A DNA stretch of 64,000 nucleotides from Arthrobacter sp. QXT-31 (GTDB taxonomy: Bacteria; Actinomycetota; Actinomycetes; Actinomycetales; Micrococcaceae): contig NZ_CP019304.1 of assembly GCF_001969265.1 (NCBI RefSeq), positions 1,860,001 to 1,924,000 on the forward strand, given 5' to 3'. Below, one piece after another: positions 18,565 to 28,265 of the stretch. Each line of letters opens with the position of its first letter. Position 1 is the stretch's first letter. The notes under the pieces were generated by a model. That model had not been told where the DNA came from. It ran no database searches and saw only the letters and a program-made list of their open reading frames with translations. The translations under genes and the position numbers were made by a program.

Positions 18565-19021
18565 GGCGGAAAGGCACTGGCATCACGCGTTCCTGGCGGT
18601 CGTAGGGTGCTCCGACGTGTTTGAGATAGTCCTCGACAGTGTGGTCGTACTGGCACACCATGACCTCGGCACCGTATTCGGACGACGCTTCGAAAAACTG
18701 TGCCTGCAGGTGCCGGTTGCCGAGGGAATGCGCCACGATGCCCATTTCATGGATGGTCCGGGGTGCGATCACCAGAACGTCGGTGGGCAGCACGGAAATG
18801 ACGATCACGTTGGTATCGGCCACGTGCAGCACGTCGCCGTCACGAAGTTCCGGCGAGCCGGCAGGAAGCCTGATGCCGATTTCCTTGCCGTGATCGGTGG
18901 TGACGCGCTGGATGCGCTTGACCAACTGGGTGCTCGGCAGCACCACCTTTTCACGGTGCATGCCGAAGTAGGAGTCCGCAGGCTCGTCGTGCAGGTTGCC
19001 GAGGATCTTGTCGATGATCAC
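18545..19021 (-). CDS. ureE: Urease accessory nickel chaperone UreE
   Basis: 158 residues, GTG start at 19021 with AGGAG upstream (TAGGAGCTTCAC). N-terminal peptide-binding domain: EKVVLPSTQLVKRIQRVTTD. C-terminal metal domain: VAHSLGNRHLQAQFFE, then YDHTVEDYLKHVG. The tail RHAEHTH is only modestly His-rich compared with the long His tail of Klebsiella UreE. Confidence 0.93.
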   Translation of the reverse strand: MIIDKILGNLHDEPADSYFGMHREKVVLPSTQLVKRIQRVTTDHGKEIGIRLPAGSPELRDGDVLHVADTNVIVISVLPTDVLVIAPRTIHEMGIVAHSLGNRHLQAQFFEASSEYGAEVMVCQYDHTVEDYLKHVGAPYDRQERVMPVPFRHAEHTH

Positions 19022-19030
19022 GTGAAGCTC

Positions 19031-20757
<1,727 letters not shown>

Positions 20758-20761
<4 letters not shown>

Positions 20762-21105
20762 CGCGCACTCCCGTCCTGGTCACCGGTGCCGCTGCCGTCG
20801 TCGAGGCGGCCGTTCACGGCGTTGCTGAGTCCGTGGACCTCACGGCTCCCGGCCAGCCTGACCAGCCGGACGGTCTTGCTGTCGCCCGGTTCGAACCGTG
20901 CGGCGGTTCCCGCGGGGATGTCCAGGCGGCGCCCGTAAGCGGCGTCGCGGTCGAATTCCAGCGCCGGGTTCGCCTCCGCGAAGTGGTAGTGCGAGCCCAC
21001 CTGGACCGGCCGGTCGCCGGTGTTAAGGACGACGACGTCGATCGCCTCCCGGCCACGGTTGATGACCAGCGGTTCAGGACGCAGGACATACTCTCCGGGA
21101 ATCAT
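20758..21105 (-). CDS. ureB: Urease beta subunit
   Basis: 115 residues. [20 protein letters not shown] and [20 protein letters not shown] are diagnostic. It assembles with UreA and UreC into the trimeric-of-trimers enzyme. It starts 8 bases after the ureA stop. Confidence 0.97.
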
Positions 21106-21113
21106 GGCCTCCC

Positions 21114-21416
21114 CTATCGGATGGGATTGTGGACGGTGACCAGCTTGGTGCCATCCGGAAAGGTGGCCTCGATCTGGACCTCGTGGATCATCTCCGGCAC
21201 GCCCTCCATGACGTCGTCGCGGGCGAGCAGCGTGGTGCCGTAGCTCATGAGTTCGGCCACGGTGCGGCCGTCCCGGGCCCCCTCGATCAGCTCATAGCTG
21301 ATGATCGCAACGGCTTCGGGGTAGTTCAGTTTGAGTCCGCGTGTCTGGCGCCTGCGGGCGAGGTCGGCAGCGACCACGATCATGAGCTTCTCCTGCTCAC
21401 GGGGCAGCAAATGCAT
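21114..21416 (-). CDS. ureA: Urease gamma subunit
   Basis: 100 residues, normal length. [40 protein letters not shown] and [14 protein letters not shown] are typical. First gene of the leftward operon ureABCEFGD plus nickel permease; GAAGGG is the ribosome site. The 89-base gap upstream holds no obvious nickel- or nitrogen-responsive site that I can name. Confidence 0.97.
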   Translation of the reverse strand: MHLLPREQEKLMIVVAADLARRRQTRGLKLNYPEAVAIISYELIEGARDGRTVAELMSYGTTLLARDDVMEGVPEMIHEVQIEATFPDGTKLVTVHNPIR

Positions 21417-21505
21417 GGGGATCCCTTCAATGGCCTGCGGGACGGCGTGGGACCCAGACTAAGCCCCATTCGTTTCAGCCACGTTTCGGGAGTGTCAGGT
21501 CAGGC

Positions 21506-22075
21506 TCAGCGGCCGCCGCTGGCTGCGTCCCTGATTCGGGCGAGGATTTCGTCGCTCGACTGAACGGGCTGCCGGTACGTGGTGGACAGGATGCGCAGCA
21601 TGTCCGCGGCGTCCTGGTTGTCCTCCGAGGCCATGGCGTCCTCCGCGTACGTAACCCGGATGTTGTGGGCGAAGGCGTCCGCAGCCGTCTGGGCGATGCA
21701 GTTGTGCGTGGAGACGCCGGCCAGCACCACTTCATCGGCGCCCCAGTTCCGCAGCCGGGACAGCAGGTCGGTGCCCACAAAGGCGCTGTCCCGCGTCTTG
21801 CTCAGCTGCGGCAGGCCGTCGGTGGCGAGGCCCGGCACAGCCTCCGCTTGCTTGCTCCCGCGGAAAATGAAGCCCTGGTCGTCGTCCAGCATGCTCAGCG
21901 TCCAGGTGGACTTGTCCCGCTCGTGCTCGGTGCCGACCAGCAGCGCCTTGTGCCCCGAGGCGGTGAACCCTTCCAGGAGCCTGTTGCAGGAGCTGACCAC
22001 CCGCTCCTGCTGTTCTGCCAGTTCCGGCGCTTCGAAGAACGCATTCTGCATGTCGATAATGAGCAGGGCAATCAT
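21506..22075 (-). CDS. Isochorismatase-like cysteine hydrolase
   Basis: 189 residues. The fold's triad is visible: Asp in LLIIDMQNAF, Lys in LSKTRDSAFVGTDL, and Cys in AGVSTHNCIAQTAADAF. A cis-peptide segment precedes the Cys. Family members include nicotinamidase, biuret and carbamoylsarcosine hydrolases and true isochorismatases; the motif does not settle the substrate. It lies 88 bases after a LacI gene on the same strand, so it may be that regulator's target. Closeness to the urease operon hints at a C-N hydrolase, but this is weak. Confidence 0.88.
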   Translation of the reverse strand: MIALLIIDMQNAFFEAPELAEQQERVVSSCNRLLEGFTASGHKALLVGTEHERDKSTWTLSMLDDDQGFIFRGSKQAEAVPGLATDGLPQLSKTRDSAFVGTDLLSRLRNWGADEVVLAGVSTHNCIAQTAADAFAHNIRVTYAEDAMASEDNQDAADMLRILSTTYRQPVQSSDEILARIRDAASGGR

Positions 22076-22140
22076 GAGTCACCTTTCCTTCCGCTGCCGG
22101 TTCTGGTGAGGTACCCGTCCGTGCACCCTGCGAAACCCGC

Positions 22141-22153
22141 ACCGTTAAACGGT
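22141..22153. promoter_or_regulatory. Short palindrome between the LacI and hydrolase genes
   Basis: ACCGTTAAACGGT is an odd-length dyad (6-bp arms, 1-base centre) just upstream of the hydrolase gene. Candidate operator for the adjacent LacI protein, or chance. Confidence 0.3.
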
Positions 22154-22163
22154 GGCCGCAGGC

Positions 22164-23171
22164 CTAAGGGGCGGAAGCACGGATCCGCAGCTCGAATTGC
22201 GCTTCCATATGCACACCACCGGAAGTCTTCTCGGTCCCCTCGATGCGGTCGATCAGCAGCTGCACCGACCGCTCGGCGATCTCGTCCATGCCCGGCGCAA
22301 CCGTTGTCAGCGACGGTGACGAGAACCGCGCCTCATCAATATCATCGAACCCGGCCACGGCTGCATCCTCGGGAACCCTGATCCCCCGGATCAGCAGCTC
22401 ATGCAGCGCGCCAAGAGCCAGCGCGTCGTTCAATCCGAAGACAGCGTCGAACGGCTGGCCGCCCTCGAGCAGGCGCCCCACTGCCGACGCGCCACCGTCA
22501 CGGCGCCAGTCCGCGGGCACAATCAGGGCCGGATCAAAGTCGACGCCGGCCTCGGCCAATGCCTCCCGGTACCCGGCCAGCCGAAGGCCGGGCGAACCGA
22601 AACTGTCCGCGGGTGCGGCACCGATAACGGCAATACGACGGCGGCCTCCCGCCAGCAGGTGGGCTGTCATGGCCTTGGCCGCGCCCACGTTCTTCATGGT
22701 GACGAGGTCGAACCGCGGGTCGTCGATATGCTCGCCGAGCATCACGAGAGGTTTGGTTCCGCGCCGTGCTGCCGCCACAGCGTCCGCGTCGAGCACCAAA
22801 GGGGTGAACAGGAGCCCGTCCGTCAGCTGGCTCAGGGATCCGTGCAGGGCGCTGAGCTCGTTGGCCCGGGTCGCCGAGGACTGCTCCACCAGAACCCGGT
22901 AGTCCCGGGCCGCGGCCGCGGTCATGAGCTTGGAAGCAAGCTCTGCGTAGTACGGCACGGAAAGGTCGGACACCACCAGGCCCAGCATGCGGGACTTTCC
23001 GGAACGCAGGCTCCGGGCGGTCAGGTTGGCCTCATAGCCAAGCTCGGAGATGGCCTCGAGCACTTTCTGCCGGGTAGCCGGCCTGATGAACTCATAGTTG
23101 TTGAGCACATTCGACACGGTTTTCAGAGAGACTCCGGCCGCACGGGCAACATCGTTCATTGTCACGGCCAT
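22164..23171 (-). CDS. LacI-family transcriptional regulator
   Basis: 335 residues from ATG 23171, with AAAGG 8 bases upstream; the frame stays open for 66 codons further but without HTH sequence or ribosome site. HTH: VTMNDVARAAGVSLKTVSNV LNNYEFIRPATRQ in two parts; hinge LGYEANLTARSLRSGKSRM. Effector domain: LGLVVSDLSVPYYAELASKL and VAGFDDIDEARFSSPSLTTV. The ligand is unknown. It precedes a cysteine hydrolase gene on the same strand and is divergent from hemA. Confidence 0.9.
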   Translation of the reverse strand: MAVTMNDVARAAGVSLKTVSNVLNNYEFIRPATRQKVLEAISELGYEANLTARSLRSGKSRMLGLVVSDLSVPYYAELASKLMTAAAARDYRVLVEQSSATRANELSALHGSLSQLTDGLLFTPLVLDADAVAAARRGTKPLVMLGEHIDDPRFDLVTMKNVGAAKAMTAHLLAGGRRRIAVIGAAPADSFGSPGLRLAGYREALAEAGVDFDPALIVPADWRRDGGASAVGRLLEGGQPFDAVFGLNDALALGALHELLIRGIRVPEDAAVAGFDDIDEARFSSPSLTTVAPGMDEIAERSVQLLIDRIEGTEKTSGGVHMEAQFELRIRASAP

Positions 23172-23361
23172 GCAAGGCACCTTTCGCGGCAGACCATCGT
23201 TCTCGCAAACATCTTTCGATACATCGTTGCAGACTGCTGGCCGGCCCGCCCGCCAAGAATTTCCCAAGGTGCGTCCCCGAACCTTTCTGCAAGGTCTCTT
23301 GGCTCTGGGGTTAGGCGACGGCACCTGGTCCCAGCGATAACCGGCGGTGTCCAGATAAGCG

Positions 23362-23399
23362 GCGGCCACCGGCGGGACCGGTCCGGAAGCGGTGGCCGC
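23362..23399. other. GC-rich hairpin in the hemA upstream region
   Basis: Arms GCGGCCACCG (23362-23371) and CGGTGGCCGC (23390-23399) enclose an 18-base loop that contains the palindrome GGACCGGTCC. It lies 30 bases before the hemA start and could be a leader structure or a protein-binding site. There is no T-run. Confidence 0.4.
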
Positions 23400-23428
23400 G
23401 CGGTGCCACCAGCCGGGGCGGCCACCAG

Positions 23429-24991
23429 GTGACGCGGCAGGACAGGTGGGGAAAATTGCGGCGGAAGGGGGCCGAATTGTTGCAGGGCGCAGGGGGGTCG
23501 ATCGAGGGATTATCCCCGACGGAACGGCAGTTTGCTCTTGTGGTTTCCCACCATGCCCGCACTGCCCACCGGGGATCCGTTTCCCGGTGGGCAGACGGGG
23601 GTCTCGAAGCGGTTGGCGGCGCGGAGGGCCGGGGATCCGGCCTGGAGTTCGTAGCCCGTCTCGGCTCGGGACCCGTCCGCATTACTTCCGAGGTTATTGC
23701 GGGCGTGGACGGCGTGGCCGGGGCGGTCGTGCTCTCCACCTGCAACCGGTTCGAGGTGTACTGCGACGTCGCTCCGGGCGCGGATCCGGAAAGCGCCAGG
23801 AAGCGGGTACTCGCTGTCATCAGCACCTGCTCAGGTGTTTCCCCGGCCGAGCTCGGCCGGGCACTTCGCTGTCTGTCGGGCACCGCCATGGCCGAGCATC
23901 TCTTCGCGGTGGGCGCCGGCCTTGACTCGGCAGTGGTGGGCGAACGGGAAATTGCCGGGCAGCTTCGCCGCTCGCTTGCCTCCGCCCAGGACGCCAAAGC
24001 GGCCAGCAGCCCCCTGGTCCGGCTCTTCCAGGCAGCCTCCCGCACCGCCCGCGAGGTCGGATCATTGACGTCCCTGGGTGAGGCCGGCCGCTCCATGGTG
24101 TCCGTTGCGCTGGACCTTACCCTGTCCACGCTCGGACGCAAGGACCTTTCCGGCCTGTCCGTGGTGGTCATCGGCACCGGCGCCTACGCCGGTTCCACCC
24201 TGGCGCTCCTGGCGGCCAGGGCGTGCCCGGCGGTGTCTGTTTTTTCCTGGTCCGGACGGGCTGAGGCTTTTGCATCGGCACGGGGCGCCACCGCCCTGTA
24301 CTCCGAGGACCTGCCGGACGCCATCCGCGGCGCGGATGTGGTGATCGGCTGCAGCGGCCGGGGACCACGGCTCAGCTCCCGCGACTTCCGGTCCTTCCGG
24401 CGGGACACCGCCGGCCCGCTCGCCGTCGTCGACCTCGCTTTAAGCCGCGACTTTCAGCGCGATGTGGGCGAACTGCCCGGGCTGGACCTCATCACGCTGG
24501 AGCATGTGCTGCTGGCTTCGCCGCCTGAACAGACGGCTGTGGTCCGCCAGGCGCGTGAGCTTGTCCGGCTGGCCGCTGCGAGGTTCGAGGAGGAAAGGCA
24601 GGCGCGGCTTCTGGATCCGGCGATCGTAGCGCTGCGTGACCACATGCAGTCGGTCCTGGCGGGCGAAGTGGCGCGGGTGAAGAACCAGCACGGCTGCACG
24701 GCCACGGCAGAAGCGGTGGAATTCGCCCTGCGGCGGGTGGTGCGCCAGCTCCTGCACGTGCCCACCACGAGGGCACGTGAGCTGGCCGCGGGCGGCCGGC
24801 ATGAGGAGTACACCGCCGCCCTTGAGGCGCTGTTCGGGCTGCAGGTGCAACCCGGTGCTAACGAACCCAGTGCGAACGAACCCGGTGCGAACGAACCCGG
24901 CGCGAGCGAGACCAGGAGCCGGCAGGGCTGCCCGGAACGGAAGTGCCAAGAGGCAACGGGCCCTGAGGCCAGCCTCCCAGCCGCGAGCTAA
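23429..24991 (+). CDS. hemA: Glutamyl-tRNA reductase, stand-alone and with extended tail
   Basis: 520 residues from GTG 23429. The start is uncertain: in-frame TTGs at 23456 and 23477 also have purine-rich sites. The enzyme reduces glutamyl-tRNA to glutamate-1-semialdehyde for tetrapyrroles. The catalytic motif is LSTCNRFEVY with C105 as nucleophile. The family segment GLDSAVVGEREIAGQLRRS corresponds to GLDSLVLGEPQILGQVK of E. coli. A Rossmann site is at SVVVIGTGAYAGSTL, and the dimerisation end is RRVVRQLLHVPTTRARELAA. The usual His before GLDS appears replaced (RCLSGTAMAEHLF). The last 55 residues are a tail holding four PxANE-like repeats. No other hem genes are nearby; a second, canonical hemA elsewhere in the genome is possible. 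Confidence 0.85.
   Translation: MTRQDRWGKLRRKGAELLQGAGGSIEGLSPTERQFALVVSHHARTAHRGSVSRWADGGLEAVGGAEGRGSGLEFVARLGSGPVRITSEVIAGVDGVAGAVVLSTCNRFEVYCDVAPGADPESARKRVLAVISTCSGVSPAELGRALRCLSGTAMAEHLFAVGAGLDSAVVGEREIAGQLRRSLASAQDAKAASSPLVRLFQAASRTAREVGSLTSLGEAGRSMVSVALDLTLSTLGRKDLSGLSVVVIGTGAYAGSTLALLAARACPAVSVFSWSGRAEAFASARGATALYSEDLPDAIRGADVVIGCSGRGPRLSSRDFRSFRRDTAGPLAVVDLALSRDFQRDVGELPGLDLITLEHVLLASPPEQTAVVRQARELVRLAAARFEEERQARLLDPAIVALRDHMQSVLAGEVARVKNQHGCTATAEAVEFALRRVVRQLLHVPTTRARELAAGGRHEEYTAALEALFGLQVQPGANEPSANEPGANEPGASETRSRQGCPERKCQEATGPEASLPAAS
24851..24910 (+). repeat. 4 x 15-bp in-frame tandem repeat in the hemA tail
   Basis: Units of CCCGGTGCGAACGAA type occur four times with few changes, encoding P-G-A-N-E, P-S-A-N-E, P-G-A-N-E and P-G-A-S-E. 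It lies beyond the conserved enzyme, in a disordered tail. Confidence 0.85.
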
Positions 24992-25120
24992 GCCCCGGGC
25001 GGCTCGTCTGGGCTGCGAATACTGCGGGCCAAATTTCCTCTGGCAGCGGCTCCTTGGGAGGACTACGTTTGAACCAGCCTTCCAAGCACTCCCCGCCTGC
25101 CGGCACAGAGAGGAAGTCCC

Positions 25121-26278
25121 ATGGCACCCCGGCCAACCGCTTCCCACCACGCTTACAAATCCCGGTGCCTTGTGGCCTCGGCGCTGCTGGCGCTCGCAGC
25201 AGCCGGGTGCACGGCGCCGGGGCAAAGCACAGTGCCCGGGCCGGGCACGACACCCGGTGAATCCACGGCCCCCGGACAAACCACAGCGGACGGCAGCGCC
25301 CGCGGCACGCCGCAGTCAGGTCAGCGTTCACAGGGCGGGGCCGCTAAGGGAGGGGCAGGCCTGGCTCTCCCGCAGGCAGCAGCGGACATCCCCACGATCG
25401 TCAGCAACGTCCAGCCTTCAGTGGTGACCATCTTTACCAGGGACGGAGGCCTGGGCAGCGGCGTCGTTTACTCGGAGGACGGCCTGATCCTCACCAATGA
25501 GCACGTGGTGCGCGGTAACACCGGCGTGGAAGTGGCCTTTGCCGACGGCAGGCGCGTTGCCGGCACCGTCCGCGCCACGGACCCAATCTCCGATCTGGCA
25601 CTCGTGGAGGCAAAACGGACGGGACTGCCGGCCGCCAAGTTCCAGTCGGACCTTCCGCGGATCGGTGAACTGGCCGTGGTCATCGGGTCACCGCTTGGAT
25701 TTGAGAACACCGCGACGGCAGGCATCATCTCCGGCCTGCACCGCGAAATTCCCGGCTCTGCCTCAAGCAGCCAGTCGCTGGTGGACCTGATCCAGACCGA
25801 CGCCGCAATAAGTCCGGGCAATTCGGGCGGCGCCGTGGTCAACAGCAGAAGCGAGGTGATAGGCATCAGCGAGGCCTACATCCCTCCGTCCGCTGGTGCA
25901 GTCGCCCTCGGCTTTGCCATTCCGGCCGCCACTGCGGTCAAGGTGGCAGACCAGCTGCGGGAGGACGGTACGGCGGACCATGCCTTCATCGGGCTGTCGC
26001 TCGGCGAAATCACCCAGCAGATCGCCGACCAGTTGGGACTTCCGGACACCCGCGGGGCGCTCGCACTATCCGTTCCGGACGGCGGCCCGGCGGCAAAAGC
26101 CGGCATCCGGCCAGGCGATGTGCTCGTCAGGCTCGACGGCGACGAACTGGCGTCGCCGGAGAGCCTGCTCGCCGCGCTCCGCAGCAAGAGCCCGGGGCAG
26201 ACCGTCACAGTGGAGTACCGCAGGGGTACGGAGACGCAGGAAACCAAGGTGGAGCTCACTGCCCGGCCGGCGCCCTAG
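25121..26278 (+). CDS. HtrA/DegP-like serine protease, lipoprotein with PDZ domain
   Basis: 385 residues; AGGAAG 6 bases before the ATG. Lipoprotein signal: LVASALLALAAAGC, then a Pro/Gly/Ser/Thr linker of about 60 residues. Trypsin-like triad: H128 in LTNEHVV, D158 in DPISDLALVE, S235 in SPGNSGGAVV. A C-terminal PDZ domain starts near residue 285 (GLSLGEITQQIADQLGLPDT; KAGIRPGDVLVRLDGDEL). It probably acts on misfolded proteins outside the membrane. Anchoring by a lipid replaces the transmembrane anchor of most actinobacterial HtrA proteins. Confidence 0.92.
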   Translation: MAPRPTASHHAYKSRCLVASALLALAAAGCTAPGQSTVPGPGTTPGESTAPGQTTADGSARGTPQSGQRSQGGAAKGGAGLALPQAAADIPTIVSNVQPSVVTIFTRDGGLGSGVVYSEDGLILTNEHVVRGNTGVEVAFADGRRVAGTVRATDPISDLALVEAKRTGLPAAKFQSDLPRIGELAVVIGSPLGFENTATAGIISGLHREIPGSASSSQSLVDLIQTDAAISPGNSGGAVVNSRSEVIGISEAYIPPSAGAVALGFAIPAATAVKVADQLREDGTADHAFIGLSLGEITQQIADQLGLPDTRGALALSVPDGGPAAKAGIRPGDVLVRLDGDELASPESLLAALRSKSPGQTVTVEYRRGTETQETKVELTARPAP

Positions 26279-26301
26279 GTGGATCCGGCTCCCTGTCCCG
26301 A

Positions 26302-26343
26302 ACAGTGCACGGTCCCGGACAGTGCACGGTCCCGGACAGTGCG
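26302..26343. repeat. 17-bp tandem repeat after the protease gene
   Basis: ACAGTGCACGGTCCCGG occurs at 26302-26318 and 26319-26335, and a third partial copy starts at 26336. Each full unit contains the palindrome GTGCAC. Confidence 0.75.
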
Positions 26344-26356
26344 TGGGCGGATATAA

Positions 26357-26396
26357 AAAGTCCCCGGATTCCTGTTGCCAGGAAGCCGGGGACTTT
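26357..26396 (-). terminator. Terminator downstream of tRNA-Lys
   Basis: An 11-bp stem (26357-26367 with 26386-26396), a 1-base internal mismatch, a further 6-bp stem and a TTGC loop. On the minus strand it is followed by five Ts. It ends the tRNA transcript and can also stop readthrough from the rightward protease gene. Confidence 0.85.
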
Positions 26397-26415
26397 CCAC
26401 TCTTCGCTAAAAGAG

Positions 26416-26488
26416 TGGGCCCTGTGGGGATCGAACCCACGACCCACGGATTAAAAGTCCGATGCTCTACCAACTGAGCTAAAGGCCC
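26416..26488 (-). tRNA. tRNA-Lys (anticodon TTT)
   Basis: 73 bases including discriminator A; CCA is not encoded. Acceptor GGGCCTT pairs with AGGGCCC (one G-T). The D arm is GCTC-AGTTGGTAGA-GAGC-like. The anticodon stem TCGGA/TCCGT-type holds loop CTTTTAA with anticodon TTT, and the T arm is GTGGG-TTCGATC-CCCAC. Confidence 0.97.
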
Positions 26489-26733
26489 AAACTGCCTGCT
26501 GAATGCGGACCTCAACAGCCTGCACACGCGAAACAGTTCCAGTCCATTTCTGGACGTTTAATACTGTACCGCAGACAATGGCGACTTCAGCACGGCGCCC
26601 CGCCGCCGCCGTCGAACGTGTCCTTTCCGGGAACCGGCAAAGGGTTTTGGGCAGGCATGGCTGCCGGATGTGGATGAGAGTGCACTGGATAAGGACGCTC
26701 GATTCCGGTTCCGTGCAGGAGTAGCGTGGGACC

Positions 26734-27393
26734 ATGAGCCAGAAAGCAGGAACCAGCGGCCCGGGCGGGGCGGAGCGGCACCACAAACCGAAGCCTTTTG
26801 CGCCCATTGATTTTGAACCTTTCGCAGGCGGCGCCGATCCGGCGCGTGTCTCGGAAGCTGCGCACCTGGCCGCCCAGGCCCTGGTGCGCCATGGCCGGGA
26901 CAGCGATGATCCCGTCATCACCAAACGGCTGGTCAAGCTGGCCGACGAGCAGGGCCTTGAGGCGATTGCGGAAATGTGGGCGGAAAGCCCGGCACGCTCG
27001 CTGCCCGGTGCGCTGTGGCGGCTGTACGCCCTGCGCGCGGCAACAGTGCAGGATCCCGAGCGCATCTCCGTTTATTTCAAGGCCGGCAAGGACACGGCGC
27101 AGGTCTCCCATGTGGTGGCCGGCGCGGCCGAACCGCCGGGCGCCGATGAAATGAGGAGCATGGCGGACGCGATCCTGTCCGGCGCCTTCGACGGCGACTT
27201 CGACGTTGCGCTGGAGCGGTCCGCCGCGTTCTGCCGTGTGGTGGCCCTGGGCCAGGCCACGCTCGCGGACGGTGCGGAGCATTCAAACGAGAGCCACGCA
27301 CGCAAGCTGACGCGCAACTCACACCTGCTCGTGAAGACGGCAGAGGACCTGGAACATGCCGCCAACGCCTGGCGGCTGGGTGAGCTTGACTGA
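26734..27393 (+). CDS. Conserved hypothetical protein
   Basis: 219 residues, no signal peptide or membrane segment. The first 25 residues are polar (SQKAGTSGPGGAERHHKPKP). The remainder is mostly helical: VSEAAHLAAQALVRHGRDSD, IAEMWAESPARSLPGALWRL and SRNSHLLVKTAEDLEHAANA-like. I do not recognise a family with a known function; similar proteins seem to occur in related Micrococcaceae (from memory). The ribosome site is weak (GTGGGACC). The DUF47/pit genes follow after 254 bases and are probably separate. Confidence 0.75.
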   Translation: MSQKAGTSGPGGAERHHKPKPFAPIDFEPFAGGADPARVSEAAHLAAQALVRHGRDSDDPVITKRLVKLADEQGLEAIAEMWAESPARSLPGALWRLYALRAATVQDPERISVYFKAGKDTAQVSHVVAGAAEPPGADEMRSMADAILSGAFDGDFDVALERSAAFCRVVALGQATLADGAEHSNESHARKLTRNSHLLVKTAEDLEHAANAWRLGELD

Positions 27394-27417
27394 CCCATCA
27401 GGCCCGATCTGTCAATG

Positions 27418-27446
27418 TTGACTTGGCCAAGCCAAAGTAGAACACT
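27418..27446 (+). promoter_or_regulatory. Promoter-like sequence before the structured RNA candidate
   Basis: TTGACT (27418-27423), a 17-base spacer and AACACT (27441-27446). A TAGAAC at 27438 is an alternative -10 with a shorter spacer. Transcription would start near 27453, at the base of the stem described next. Confidence 0.45.
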
Positions 27447-27542
27447 GAAACTGGTGCCGAACCGCGAAACCCCCGGGCTTCAACATTTAGCCGCCTAGAG
27501 CGGCCTACCGCCGAGAGGCGTATCCGGTTCGGCACCATTTTC
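27447..27542 (+). ncRNA. Candidate structured RNA (leader or small RNA) upstream of DUF47-pit
   Basis: A closing stem of 12 bp (27452-27463 with 27526-27537), extendable by 4 bp after one mismatch, ends in TTTTC. Inside are two hairpins: GCCGC-CTAGA-GCGGC (27490-27504) and CGCC-GAGA-GGCG (27509-27520) with a GNRA-type tetraloop. Before them is a 26-base single-stranded-looking stretch containing CCCCCGGG. This is a three-way-junction shape with an intrinsic-terminator-like end. I could not match it to a known riboswitch class. It could be a small RNA or an attenuator for the phosphate genes starting at 27648. Confidence 0.45.
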
Positions 27543-27647
27543 ATGCCCCAATGCAGGTGCCGGTAAAGTACTGACTAGCTGCGGCTCGGACGTCAAGTCA
27601 AACTCCCGCGGCGTCCCGCCCTGACCATCCTCCGGAGACCGGTACTC

Positions 27648-28265
27648 ATGAAGCTGCGCCTTTTTCCCCAGGAATCCGCAGGCCTGAACCTGCTTGCGCA
27701 GCTGGCCCGGCAGATAGTCTTTGCCAGCGCCACCATGGCGGAAATCCTGGGCGCCCCGGCCACTGAGCACAACCGGCTGGTGGAGGATATGCACAACCAC
27801 GAGGCAAAATCGGCCGAGCTGCACTTCGCCCTCCTGACGCACATGCGCAGCAGCTTCGTGAATCCGCTCCCGCGCGAGGACATGTACGCCCTCTCCCAAA
27901 GTTTGAACGAAGCCATTGAGAGGCTGGATGCGGCGGCCGAGCTGGTGGCGCTGTACAGCCTGGACCGGCTGCCGAAGCGCGCGGCCGACCAACTGGAGAT
28001 CATCAGCCGCCAGGCCGAGCTGACAGCCGAGGCCATGCGCCGGCTGAACAACCTGGACGACCTTGAGGATTACTGGATCGAGGTCCTTCGGCTGGCCAAG
28101 CGGGCCGAACGGACGCACCGGATCTGGGTCGCGGACATGCTCAAGGACATGAAGTCCGCCCAGTACGCCCGCCACCGGGACGTCGCCAACCAGCTGGTCG
28201 ACGTCACCAAGGACATGCGCCGGATCGCCACCCAGGTAGGCAGCATCATCGTCAAGGAATCCTGA
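27648..28265 (+). CDS. DUF47 (PhoU-like) phosphate transport regulator
   Basis: 205 residues, all helical. MKLRLFPQESAGLNLLAQLA start and HNHEAKSAELHFALLTHMRS, then FVNPLPREDMYALSQSLNEA and MRRIATQVGSIIVKES end fit the DUF47/YkaA family of PhoU relatives. These pair with Pit transporters and are thought to restrain them. The pit start codon follows its stop directly, so the two are coupled. Confidence 0.93.
   Translation: MKLRLFPQESAGLNLLAQLARQIVFASATMAEILGAPATEHNRLVEDMHNHEAKSAELHFALLTHMRSSFVNPLPREDMYALSQSLNEAIERLDAAAELVALYSLDRLPKRAADQLEIISRQAELTAEAMRRLNNLDDLEDYWIEVLRLAKRAERTHRIWVADMLKDMKSAQYARHRDVANQLVDVTKDMRRIATQVGSIIVKES

Noticed and set aside
23172..23369. 66-codon N-terminal extension of the second LacI gene
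   Set aside because: The LacI HTH begins right after ATG 23171, which has AAAGG upstream; the extension lacks domain features.
24851..24910. Considered as a CRISPR or minisatellite with spacers
   Set aside because: Units are contiguous 15-mers with no spacers and are in frame with the hemA tail.
27447..27542. Considered as a tRNA, SRP RNA or c-di-AMP riboswitch
   Set aside because: No T-arm or anticodon arm, no SRP apical motif, and no match I can make to the ydaO consensus.
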